DNA of 64,000 bases. It comes from Massilia sp. METH4 (lineage in GTDB: Bacteria > Pseudomonadota > Gammaproteobacteria > Burkholderiales > Burkholderiaceae_D). The notes beneath the pieces were generated by a model. It had not been told where the DNA came from. It saw only the letters and a program-made list of their open reading frames with translations, and made no database searches. The translations under genes were made by a program, and so were the position numbers. Shown here piece by piece: positions 41,107-48,837 of the stretch; position 1 is the first letter of the stretch; each line of letters starts with the position of its first letter. The stretch spans positions 4,092,001-4,156,000 of the forward strand of contig NZ_CP146614.1 of the NCBI RefSeq assembly GCF_037094685.1. The letters are read 5' to 3'.

Positions 41107-41158
41107 GGCGGGAGAGGCGAAAAACTGTATTTATATACAGTCTATCGCGTCTCCCGCC
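41107..41158 (-). other. Inverted repeat enclosing the LexA box
   Basis: GGCGGGAGA (41107–41115) and TCTCCCGCC (41150–41158) are perfect complements and surround the LexA site. Read leftward, the hairpin is followed by GTTTGTTTTTG, so it may also serve as terminator for the phasin transcript that ends at 41221. Confidence 0.5.
41124..41141 (-). promoter_or_regulatory. LexA (SOS) box of the fan1–helicase operon
   Basis: ACTG and CAGT flank ten A/T bases (CTG-N10-CAG at 41125–41140), matching the beta/gammaproteobacterial LexA consensus in both arms and in the alternating A/T core. It sits in the expected promoter position about 50 bases before the fan1 start codon. No other gene starts close by on either strand. 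Confidence 0.85.
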
Positions 41159-41220
41159 CCTTGCCCAGCGATTTTATGTTTCGCCGGGAAAGATGTTGCC
41201 AAACGAATGCCGGATGCGGC

Positions 41221-41766
41221 TCAGTGCTTTGTCTGCTGTTGCTGTTCGGCGAGCGCGGCCGCTTTCGCCAGCTGTTCCTCGAAGGCCGCCATGGCCTGGC
41301 GCGTTGCCTTGTTCACCTGCTCGTAGCCCGCAAAGGCATTGTCGATGGCCGTCTTGACGATTTCCACCGCATTCTCCGAGCCGGGGCGCACGTTCTTCGT
41401 CACATCGTAGATCAGCGCCGACAGGTTGCTGCGCGCCTCGGCCAGGTGGGCGTCGGCCGCTTCGGTGAATTCCTTGCGGATGTCCGCCAGGATCTGGCCG
41501 AGCTGGTGGTTGTATTCGGCCACGTTGGTCAGGTTCTGCATGCGCGCGCTGGCGGCGGCCATGGCGGCTTTCGGATCGGTGGCCTGGCTCATTTCCCTGC
41601 CGGCCTCGAGGTTCTTTTCAACGCCGCTGCGCGCGGTATCGATATTGAGCTGCACCACCTGCTCGATGCCTTGCACCGCCTTGCTGGTCAGCGTGTTGAA
41701 GGTTTCGAGCTGGAACTCGAACAGGGCTTTCGTTGCCTGGGCAAACTGCTCGGGATTCTGGAACAT
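41221..41766 (-). CDS. phaP: Phasin family protein
   Basis: This 181-residue, almost entirely helical protein starts MFQNPEQFAQATKALFEFQ, typical of PhaP-type phasins. It has several amphipathic heptad-like stretches and a Gln-rich end (EQQQQTKH). Phasins coat polyhydroxyalkanoate granules and control their size. GGAGG-like sequence precedes the ATG. No other PHA gene is in the window. Confidence 0.9.
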   Translation of the reverse strand: MFQNPEQFAQATKALFEFQLETFNTLTSKAVQGIEQVVQLNIDTARSGVEKNLEAGREMSQATDPKAAMAAASARMQNLTNVAEYNHQLGQILADIRKEFTEAADAHLAEARSNLSALIYDVTKNVRPGSENAVEIVKTAIDNAFAGYEQVNKATRQAMAAFEEQLAKAAALAEQQQQTKH

Positions 41767-41802
41767 GTCTCCTCCGTCGGTGTGAGTAAGCTTGTCGGCA
41801 CA

Positions 41803-42000
41803 TTATTGAACACGAATCAACTTCTCGCAACGGGAATCCTTGTAGGGGCCGAGCAGCTTGCGCCAGCCGGGACCCAGCGGGGTCTGCGAGCACACCTTCG
41901 CGCCGCTGCCGGACACGCTCTCCCACAGCCACCAGGGGGCGGGAGCGGCGGCCGCGGCGGCGCCTAGCAGCAGGGAACAGAAGATCAGGGCGCGTTTCAT
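41803..42000 (-). CDS. Small secreted protein coupled to the sensor kinase, 65 aa
   Basis: This 65-residue protein has a signal peptide (residues 1–19, AAAAAA-rich). The short mature part contains two cysteines (SGAKVCSQ, SRCEKLI) that could form a disulfide. Its start overlaps the kinase stop by 4 bases, so it is translated with it. A periplasmic accessory to the kinase is possible, but nothing in the sequence proves it. Confidence 0.6.
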   Translation of the reverse strand: MKRALIFCSLLLGAAAAAAPAPWWLWESVSGSGAKVCSQTPLGPGWRKLLGPYKDSRCEKLIRVQ

Positions 42001-44189
42001 TCGGGAGCGACGGCGGGCAGCGTCATGGTGAAGGTGGTGCCGGAGCCCGGCAGGCTGCGCACGGCGATCCGGCCGCCCAGCACGCCGGTGACGATATTGT
42101 GCGTCACATGCAGGCCGAGGCCGGACCCGCCGGCGCCGGGCCGGGTGGTGAAGAAGGGATCATACACGCGGGGCAGGATCTCGGGGGCGATGCCGGCGCC
42201 ATTGTCGGCCACCGACAACGCGATCATGCCGTCCTCCCGCGCATGGGCGGCGATCGTGACGATACCGTCGTCGCGCCCGCCCAGCCCGTGGATGACCGCG
42301 TTCTCGAACAGGGCCGAGACGGCCTGGCCGAGCGGGCCGGGATAGCTGTCCATCGCCAGGCCGGGCGCCACGTCCTGCACGACGCGGGGGCGGGGCGGGC
42401 GCATGGCGGCCGTCAGGGGCAGCACCAGTTCGGCGATGAATTCGTCGAGCCGGAACTGGCGCCGCTGGGAACTGGCGGTGTCGACGGCCACCTGGCGGAA
42501 GCTGGCGATCAGCGCAGCGGCGCGGCGCAGGTTGCGCACCACCACCTCGTCCGCCTCGCCCGCCGCGGCGAGGTATTGCTCAAGGTCCGAGCGGCGCAGC
42601 CCGGCCGCCAGGCCGGCGCGCAGGGCAAGCAGGCGCTCGCTCATCGCGCTGGCGATGGTCAGCGTATTGCCGATCGGGGTGTTCAATTCGTGCGCCACGC
42701 CCGCCACCAGGCCGCCCAGTGCGGCCAGCTTGTCGCGCCGCACCAGTTCCTCCTGCGTCTTGCGCAAGTCGTCCAGCGCGCCGGCCAGTTCGGCACTGGC
42801 ATGTTCCGCGCGTTCCTTGGCGCTGCGCAGTTCGGCCGTGCGTTCGGCCACCAGTTCTTCCAGGTGGTGGCGGTGCCGCGCCAGTTCGGCCTCGCGCCGG
42901 AAGCGCTCGATGGCGATGCCGGCCAGGTGCACGGCCACGGCGATCAGCCGCTCGTCGTCCGCCCTGGGCAGCCGCACGTCGCGGTAGTAGATGGCGAACG
43001 AGCCGAGCACGGTCTGGCGGTCCGTCAGGATCGGCATCGCCCAGCACGCGCGCAGCCCGTAGATGGCGGCCAGGTCGTGCCAGCCGTTCCAGCGCGGATC
43101 GCGGCCGATGTCGGGCACCACCACGGGTTCGCGGCGGAACATGGCGCTGCCGCAGCAGCCCACCTCGGGGCCGATCTGCAAGCCGTCGAAGGCATGCATG
43201 AAATCGGGCGGCATGCTCGGCGCCGCGCCGCCGCGCACGGTGACGCCATCTTCTTCCAGCAGCAGCACCGTGCACACGAGGCCAGGCGCCTGGCCCTCGA
43301 TCAGGAGCAGCAGCTTGTCGAGGATGGCCTGGAGCGGCGCGCCGCGCGCGATCATCTCCAGCAGGCGGTTCTGTCCCGTGCGCAGCGCCTCGGCGATGCG
43401 CTGGCCCGTCACGTCGGCCACGCGCATGTGCAGCAGCCGCAGCTCGCCCTTTTCCAGCACCACGAGGCGCAGCTCGCCATCGATCTGGCGCCCGCTGCTA
43501 TGCTGGAAGGTCAACGGGAAGATGCGGATGTCGCCGGAAAGGCCGCGGGCCACGAGCGCGTCGACGGCCGCGTGGGACGGGGTGCCGTCCGGCTGCACGG
43601 TCGGACACAGGTCGGCCAAGCGCATGCCCATCAACTCGGTGCCGCCGCGCCCGAACATGCGTTCGGCATTGCGGTTCACGTCCACCGGCAGGCCGCGCTC
43701 GGCGTCGTACAGGATGATCGCGTCCGGCGACCCGGCCAGCAGCGCGTGGTAGTTGACTTCGAGGTTGCCCGTGTCCAGCGGGCCCGCGACCGGCAGCCAG
43801 GCATGGCGCACCGCCAGTTCGACCGTGACTTTTTCCACCACGTCCGCCGGCGAGCACGGCAGCCGCAGGTAGCCGGCGGCACCGGCGCGCAGGGCCTGTT
43901 CCTGCTCCTCGTCCGAAGGCACGGTCGACATCACCAGCACCGGCGCGGTGCCGGCCAGGCGCGAACACAGTTCCATGTCCGCACTGCCGGCCAGGGCTGC
44001 ATCGAGTAGCACGAGGGCCACCCGCTCGGCCGGCTGCGGCTGGCGCACCGCCGCCAGCGCGGCGTCGCCCCGGTTGACGACGCCGACGCGGAAGCCTGCG
44101 CGCGCCAGCGCCTGTTCCAGGGCAGGGTGCAGCTTCGCGCTGGCGATGAGGATCGTGCTCGGGGTATCGTTTGAACGCGGCGTGGACAT
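41997..44189 (-). CDS. Hybrid-type sensor kinase: receiver-like, PAS, GAF, HisKA, HATPase
   Basis: The start at 44189 gives 730 residues without transmembrane segments, so the kinase is cytoplasmic. Domains in order are an N-terminal receiver-like domain (about 10–125, LVLLDAAL with the phospho-Asp position), PAS (about 150–270), GAF (about 285–440), a coiled coil (about 445–490), HisKA with His500 in GVAHELNTPIG, and HATPase (DNGAGIAP, GSGLGLHVTHNIV). Having the receiver first suggests input from another kinase. No output regulator is adjacent; a small secreted protein is coupled downstream. The ATG has no clear ribosome binding site, and an ATG six codons upstream is possible. Confidence 0.85.
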   Translation of the reverse strand: MSTPRSNDTPSTILIASAKLHPALEQALARAGFRVGVVNRGDAALAAVRQPQPAERVALVLLDAALAGSADMELCSRLAGTAPVLVMSTVPSDEEQEQALRAGAAGYLRLPCSPADVVEKVTVELAVRHAWLPVAGPLDTGNLEVNYHALLAGSPDAIILYDAERGLPVDVNRNAERMFGRGGTELMGMRLADLCPTVQPDGTPSHAAVDALVARGLSGDIRIFPLTFQHSSGRQIDGELRLVVLEKGELRLLHMRVADVTGQRIAEALRTGQNRLLEMIARGAPLQAILDKLLLLIEGQAPGLVCTVLLLEEDGVTVRGGAAPSMPPDFMHAFDGLQIGPEVGCCGSAMFRREPVVVPDIGRDPRWNGWHDLAAIYGLRACWAMPILTDRQTVLGSFAIYYRDVRLPRADDERLIAVAVHLAGIAIERFRREAELARHRHHLEELVAERTAELRSAKERAEHASAELAGALDDLRKTQEELVRRDKLAALGGLVAGVAHELNTPIGNTLTIASAMSERLLALRAGLAAGLRRSDLEQYLAAAGEADEVVVRNLRRAAALIASFRQVAVDTASSQRRQFRLDEFIAELVLPLTAAMRPPRPRVVQDVAPGLAMDSYPGPLGQAVSALFENAVIHGLGGRDDGIVTIAAHAREDGMIALSVADNGAGIAPEILPRVYDPFFTTRPGAGGSGLGLHVTHNIVTGVLGGRIAVRSLPGSGTTFTMTLPAVAPE

Positions 44190-44289
44190 GGGCAGAGTGT
44201 AGACCATGCAAGCCGCTGATGGGCAATAAGGGTTGCCGGGAGAGGTCGAAGCCAAGGTGAAGGGACGGTTCGCGCGAACGGCGCCAAAG

Positions 44290-44326
44290 CAAAAACGCCG
44301 CCGGTTCCTGCGAACCGACGGCGTTT
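44290..44326 (-). terminator. Terminator of the tRNA-Leu pair
   Basis: A 15-bp stem with one C·A mismatch (44293–44307 with 44312–44326, AAACGCCG…CGGCGTTT) is followed on the minus strand by T's. It lies 33 bases beyond the 3' end of the first tRNA-Leu. Confidence 0.8.
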
Positions 44327-44358
44327 CAGGGCTCTTGCGAACCCGGTATCCGGTAGAG

Positions 44359-44443
44359 TGGTGCCCACGGAGGGACTCGAACCCCCACACCTCGCGGCAC
44401 ATGGACCTGAACCATGCGCGTCTACCAATTCCGCCACGTGGGC
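44359..44443 (-). tRNA. tRNA-Leu (anticodon CAG), copy 1
   Basis: 85 bases including an encoded CCA. Acceptor GCCCACG pairs with CGTGGGC, the D-arm is GCGG…GACGC, the anticodon stem is CATGG/CCATG with loop TTCAGGT (CAG), there is a long class II variable arm, and the T-arm ends GGTTCGAGTCCC. It reads CUG, the dominant Leu codon of this genome. Copy 2 lies 31 bases upstream in the same transcript. Confidence 0.97.
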
Positions 44444-44474
44444 ACTGATGCTTCTCAGTATCGAAAACAGGACT

Positions 44475-44559
44475 TGGTGCCCACGGAGGGACTCGAACCC
44501 CCACACCTTGCGGCACATGGACCTGAACCATGCGCGTCTACCAATTCCGCCACGTGGGC
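44475..44559 (-). tRNA. tRNA-Leu (anticodon CAG), copy 2
   Basis: Identical in fold and anticodon to copy 1, with a single base change in the variable arm (A in place of G in the GCGAGG segment). First gene of the two-tRNA transcript; promoter at 44606–44634. CCA is encoded. Confidence 0.97.
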
Positions 44560-44605
44560 CCTGTTTTCTTTGCTTCGTTGCGGTGTTCAGCAACAGAAGG
44601 CACGC

Positions 44606-44634
44606 ATCTTAAGGCCCGCGACCGGATCCGTCAA
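44606..44634 (-). promoter_or_regulatory. Promoter of the tRNA-Leu pair
   Basis: Minus-strand TTGACG (44634–44629), a 17-base spacer and TAAGAT (44611–44606). The –35 begins only 3 bases after the stop codon of the PEP-CTERM-like gene at 44638. Confidence 0.7.
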
Positions 44635-44637
44635 CTA

Positions 44638-45225
44638 TCATTTTTTGTTTTTACGAAAGTTCCTCGACTTTCGTACGGTCCGGCGCGCTTGCCGTCCGCC
44701 CGGCAGCAGCAAGCCGGCGCCCAGCAGCGCTGTGCCGGACGGTTCCGCGGCCGCGAAAGCGGGCCCGCCGATCACGTTCGTGGCCAGCAGTTCGCCCTGG
44801 CCGGCAGTGGGGTCCATCAGGCCGATGAACCGCTCGTCGTTCCAGCCGCTGGCCTGGTGTTCACTACCGTGCACGATGCCGGTGGAGAGCGGCGGGCCGG
44901 CCATGGCTCCGTCATCGATGGAGAAGTACTTTTCGGGGTCGGCCCCTGTCCAGCCGCTCACGCCGTCGCGGGGCGCCGGATAGCCGAACAGGTCCAGGCC
45001 GGGGAGGGCAGTGGATTCAGGGTCCGGGTAGAAGTCTGGCGGGGCGGGATGGATGTCCAGAATGTCGACACCGCCGATGAAATCGAACGCGCCCGGGCTT
45101 GCGCCATCGTGCGGATGGGGCGACATGCCGGCGATGCACTGGAAATGGAATGGTGGCGCGGCGCCGGCCGAAGCGGTGGCAACGGTGGCGGTGGCCAGGG
45201 TAATGGCGGTCAACAGCGTCTTCAT
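44638..45225 (-). CDS. Exported PEP-CTERM-like protein within the tRNA-Leu cluster, 195 aa
   Basis: Starting at 45225 (GGGAG seven bases upstream) gives 195 residues with a signal peptide ending at about residue 21 (ASAGA). The body is rich in Pro, Gly and Asp, with no catalytic motif. The C-terminus looks like a worn exosortase signal: EPSGTALLG, a helix shortened and interrupted by PGG, then a long basic tail (RRTVRKSRNFRKNKK). The gene sits between tRNA-Leu copies 2 and 3 in the same direction and has no terminator before the tRNA promoter. It may be an inserted or displaced gene. Confidence 0.65.
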   Translation of the reverse strand: MKTLLTAITLATATVATASAGAAPPFHFQCIAGMSPHPHDGASPGAFDFIGGVDILDIHPAPPDFYPDPESTALPGLDLFGYPAPRDGVSGWTGADPEKYFSIDDGAMAGPPLSTGIVHGSEHQASGWNDERFIGLMDPTAGQGELLATNVIGGPAFAAAEPSGTALLGAGLLLPGGRQARRTVRKSRNFRKNKK

Positions 45226-45357
45226 GGCGTGCTCCCTGAGGATGGACGACAAGGAAGAGGCAAGAAGCGTGCGCAGCCTTGGCGCGAGAGGGGAAATGCA
45301 TGCGCATGCGTCGGCGCGGCGCGTGGAATCGTCGCGAGCGTAAAAGGGGCCGACGAA

Positions 45358-45394
45358 AACAAAAAGGCCGCGGATCTCGCGATCCGCGGCCTTT
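45358..45394 (-). terminator. Terminator of tRNA-Leu copy 3
   Basis: A perfect 14-bp stem (AAAGGCCGCGGATC with its complement, TCGC loop) is followed on the minus strand by TTTTTG. It lies 18 bases beyond the tRNA 3' end. Confidence 0.9.
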
Positions 45395-45411
45395 CGTCGT
45401 ATCCGGTAGAG

Positions 45412-45496
45412 TGGTGCCCACGGAGGGACTCGAACCCCCACACCTTGCGGCACATGGACCTGAACCATGCGCGTCTACCAATTCCGCCACGTGGGC
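45412..45496 (-). tRNA. tRNA-Leu (anticodon CAG), copy 3
   Basis: 85 bases with encoded CCA, same fold and anticodon as copies 1 and 2; the variable arm matches copy 2. It has its own promoter (45543–45571) and terminator (45358–45394). Confidence 0.97.
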
Positions 45497-45542
45497 ACTG
45501 CTTTCAACTCATTTCGCTGCGCTGTACTGCAACGAGGCACGC

Positions 45543-45571
45543 ATCATAATGGCCGTATCGATATTGCGCAA
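45543..45571 (-). promoter_or_regulatory. Promoter of tRNA-Leu copy 3
   Basis: Minus-strand TTGCGC (45571–45566), a 17-base spacer and TATGAT (45548–45543). The bases after the –10 (GCGTGCC) are the same as after the promoter of the tRNA pair, a sign of duplication including the promoter. Confidence 0.65.
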
Positions 45572-45646
45572 GGGTATTTTGTGCATTACTGGAAATATTG
45601 CTGTTTCCAGTGGGTCAAACGGCTGCATGGCAATGGCCGCGTGAAG

Positions 45647-45678
45647 CAAAAAAGCCGTGAATCTCGCGATTCACGGCT
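45647..45678 (-). terminator. Terminator of tRNA-Leu copy 4
   Basis: An 11-bp perfect stem (AGCCGTGAATC with its complement, TCGC loop) is followed on the minus strand by a T-rich tract. Confidence 0.85.
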
Positions 45679-45699
45679 CGTTCGTCGTATCCGGTAGAG

Positions 45700-45784
45700 T
45701 GGTGCCCACGGAGGGATTCGAACCCCCACACCTCGCGGCACATGGACCTGAACCATGCGCGTCTACCAATTCCGCCACGTGGGC
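45700..45784 (-). tRNA. tRNA-Leu (anticodon CAG), copy 4
   Basis: 85 bases with encoded CCA. The variable arm matches copy 1, and the T-loop has GAATCCC where the others have GAGTCCC. Driven by the strongest of the three tRNA promoters (45913–45940), which leaves a leader of over 100 bases for processing. Confidence 0.97.
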
Positions 45785-45912
45785 ACTGATGCTTGCAACT
45801 CCTGCGCTTCTAAGTCCTGCTATCATAATGCTTTGGAGAGTTTTGCGCCAGATGAACTTTCATTCCACACTGCACATCCACTCTTCAATCCCGCATCGCT
45901 GCGGGAGACCGG

Positions 45913-45940
45913 ATTATAGAGCAACCGTCCCGAATGTCAA
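45913..45940 (-). promoter_or_regulatory. Strong promoter of tRNA-Leu copy 4
   Basis: Consensus TTGACA-like –35 (45940–45935), a 16-base spacer and a perfect TATAAT (45918–45913) on the minus strand. It is followed by a G+C-rich discriminator (CCGGTCTCCC), as in stringently controlled stable-RNA promoters. Confidence 0.85.
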
Positions 45941-46078
45941 AGGGTCATCCGAAAGTGCCGCCGGCGCACGCTCCGTTTGGCGCACGTTAGGCAAACCGCC
46001 CCGCCTCCGGTACACTACGTTGCCGCCTTTCCCTCACGATCATCCGAATTTGCCAACTAATAAGACCAAAGAACAGTT

Positions 46079-48757
46079 TTGAACCAGACGATCCACACCA
46101 TTCCCAGCCGCGAGGAAATCCTCGGCATCTTCCGCAGCGCCAACGCGCCGCTCGACCTGCGCACGCTGTCCATGTCGCTCGGGGTGAAAGCCGACTCCCA
46201 GCCCGTGCTCACGCGCCGCCTGAACGCGATGGAGCGTGACGGCCAGATTCGTTCCGATGGCAGCGGCTTCTATGTGCTGGCCGACCACTCCGACTTCGTC
46301 TCGGGCCGGGTCAGCGCCCACCGCGACGGTTTCGGCTTCGTGATTCCCGATGAACCGGGCGACGACCTGTTCCTGTCCGAGCGCGAGATGCAGAAAGTGC
46401 TGCACGGCGACAAGGTGCTGGCGCGCATCACCGGCTACGACCGGCGCGGCCGCCCGGAGGGCACGATCGTCGAGGTGGTCGAGCGGGGCAACACGCACAT
46501 TATCGGCCGCCTGCTGAAGGATAACGGCGTGTGGATCGTGGCCCCGGAAGACAAGCGCATCGGCCAGGATATTCTCGTGGCCGGTTCCCCCGGCAAGGCC
46601 AAGAGCGGGCAGATCGTCAGCGTGGAGTTGACCGAGCAGCCTGGCCGCTTCAAGCAACCCGTGGGCAGGATCGTCGAGGTACTGGGCGACATGGACGACC
46701 CCGGCATGGAGATCGAGATCGCCGTGCGCAAGTTCGGCGTGCCGCACGTGTTCTCGGATGGCGCGCTGAAGCAGGCCAACAAGCTGCCGGACGTGGTGCA
46801 CGAGAAGGATTGGGGCGAGCGTGTCGACCTGCGCGACGTGCCGCTGGTAACCATCGATGGCGAGGATGCGCGCGACTTCGACGATGCCGTGTATTGCGAA
46901 CAGGTGAAGGTGGGCCGTGCCAACGCGTTCCGCCTGATCGTGGCGATCGCCGACGTTTCCCATTACGTGAAGCCGAACGATGCGCTCGACAACGACGCGC
47001 TCGAACGCAGCACGTCCGTGTATTTCCCGCGCCGGGTGATCCCGATGCTGCCGGAAAAGCTGTCGAACGGCCTGTGCTCGCTGAACCCGAACGTCGACCG
47101 CCTCACGCTGGTGTGCGACGCCGTGATCACCGCGAAGGGCGAGATCAAGGCTTACCAGTTCTACCCGGCCGTGATCCACTCGGCCGCGCGCTTCACGTAC
47201 ACCGAAGTGGCGGCGATCCTGTCGAACACGAAGGGCCCGGAAGCGGCGAAGCGCTCGCACCTGGTGCCGCATCTGCAGGACCTGTACGCGGTCTACCATG
47301 CGCTGTTGAAGGCGCGCCTGGAACGCGGCGCGATCGATTTCGAGACGACGGAAACGTATATCGTCTGCAACCCGGCCGGCAAGATCGAGAAGATCATCCC
47401 GCGCACCCGCAACGATGCGCACAAGCTGATCGAGGAATGCATGCTGGCCGCCAACGTGTGCGCCGCCGACCTGCTGCTGCGCCACAAGCACCCGGGCACC
47501 TACCGCATCCACGCCGCGCCGACGAAGGAAAAGCTCACGCAAGTGCGCGAGTTCCTCAAGCAGGTGGGCTTGTCGCTGGGCGGCGGCGACAAGCCGGTCG
47601 CCGGCGACTACGCCGAGCTGATGAAGAAGATCAAGGAGCGGCCGGACGCGAACCTGCTGCAGACGATGCTGCTGCGCTCGATGCAGCAGGCGGTCTACAG
47701 CCCGGAAAACATCGGCCACTTCGGCCTGGCCTATGAAGCCTACGCGCACTTCACGAGCCCGATCCGCCGCTACCCCGACCTGCTGACGCACCGCGCCATC
47801 AAGGCGATCCTGCAGGGCAAGAAGTACGAGCCGAAGATCGAGGACAAGAGCGTGCTGAACACCACGATCTCGAACGCGACGCGGCGCCAGCAACTGAAGG
47901 ACAAGGCCGAGGGCAAGGAACCGAAGCCGGCGCGCGACCTGACGGTGTGGGATGCGCTGGGCGTGCACTGCTCGGCCAACGAGCGCCGCGCCGACGAGGC
48001 CTCGCGCGACGTGGAAGCCTGGCTGAAGTGCTACTTCATGCAGGACAAGCTGGGCGAGGAGTTCAGCGGCATCATCACCGGCGTGACGACGTTCGGCATC
48101 TTCGTGCAGCTCGACCAGCTGTTCGTCGAGGGCCTGGTGCACGTGACGGACCTGGGCGCCGACTATTTCCAGTACGACGACGCGCGCCACGAACTGCGCG
48201 GCGAGCGCACCGGCAAGCGCTACCAGCTGACCGACCGCGTGACCGTGCAGGTCGTGCGCGTGGACCTCGAGTCGCGCAAGATCGACCTGCGCCTGGCGCC
48301 GAGCGAGACCGACAGCCTGGCACCGCCCGCGCGCGGCGGCCGCAAGGGTGCGGCGTTCGATGACGACGAGGCCTTTGCCGACGACGTGAAGCCACGCCGC
48401 GGCGGTGGGCGCGGCGCCGCGTCGCGCAACGGCGCGGGCAGGGGCGCGGGCGCTCCCGCGGCAAGGGAAGGCAAGGCCGGGCCGCGCAAGGGGAGGACGG
48501 AGCCTGCCGTGACGTTCGAGGATGCGCCGGCGCCGGTGGCCCGCAAGCCGGCAGCGCCGCCATCGATCAAGCTGGTGCCCCAGGTCGAGTTCGAGCCCAA
48601 GGGCAAGCGCCGCGCCGAGGCAGCCGCGCCAGCCAATAGCGCCAAGAACGCCAAGAACGGCAAGAACGCCAAGACCCGGGGCGCTGCCAAGCCAGCCGCG
48701 GAAGTGGCTGCCAAGGCGCCTGCCAGGACTGACAGCAAAACCCGCAAGAAGCGATAA
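46079..48757 (+). CDS. rnr: Ribonuclease R
   Basis: This 892-residue 3'-5' exoribonuclease degrades structured RNA. Domains in order are an N-terminal helix-turn-helix (about 8–75), cold-shock domains (about 80–235), the RNB catalytic domain (about 255–590, with TIDGEDARDFDDAVY holding the metal-binding aspartates), and S1 (about 650–735, GIITGVTTFGIFVQL). A long basic tail rich in Lys, Arg and Ala follows. The start is a TTG; no ATG lies close enough to give the usual MNQTIHTIPSREEIL opening. rlmB follows 80 bases downstream, a common pairing. Confidence 0.95.
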   Translation: MNQTIHTIPSREEILGIFRSANAPLDLRTLSMSLGVKADSQPVLTRRLNAMERDGQIRSDGSGFYVLADHSDFVSGRVSAHRDGFGFVIPDEPGDDLFLSEREMQKVLHGDKVLARITGYDRRGRPEGTIVEVVERGNTHIIGRLLKDNGVWIVAPEDKRIGQDILVAGSPGKAKSGQIVSVELTEQPGRFKQPVGRIVEVLGDMDDPGMEIEIAVRKFGVPHVFSDGALKQANKLPDVVHEKDWGERVDLRDVPLVTIDGEDARDFDDAVYCEQVKVGRANAFRLIVAIADVSHYVKPNDALDNDALERSTSVYFPRRVIPMLPEKLSNGLCSLNPNVDRLTLVCDAVITAKGEIKAYQFYPAVIHSAARFTYTEVAAILSNTKGPEAAKRSHLVPHLQDLYAVYHALLKARLERGAIDFETTETYIVCNPAGKIEKIIPRTRNDAHKLIEECMLAANVCAADLLLRHKHPGTYRIHAAPTKEKLTQVREFLKQVGLSLGGGDKPVAGDYAELMKKIKERPDANLLQTMLLRSMQQAVYSPENIGHFGLAYEAYAHFTSPIRRYPDLLTHRAIKAILQGKKYEPKIEDKSVLNTTISNATRRQQLKDKAEGKEPKPARDLTVWDALGVHCSANERRADEASRDVEAWLKCYFMQDKLGEEFSGIITGVTTFGIFVQLDQLFVEGLVHVTDLGADYFQYDDARHELRGERTGKRYQLTDRVTVQVVRVDLESRKIDLRLAPSETDSLAPPARGGRKGAAFDDDEAFADDVKPRRGGGRGAASRNGAGRGAGAPAAREGKAGPRKGRTEPAVTFEDAPAPVARKPAAPPSIKLVPQVEFEPKGKRRAEAAAPANSAKNAKNGKNAKTRGAAKPAAEVAAKAPARTDSKTRKKR

Positions 48758-48837
48758 TCAACCAGGCAAGCCATCGCCGCGGCACCTGCCTCGGCGCATT
48801 TCCGGCGAGTCCCTTCGCCACATAAGAACCAAGTACC

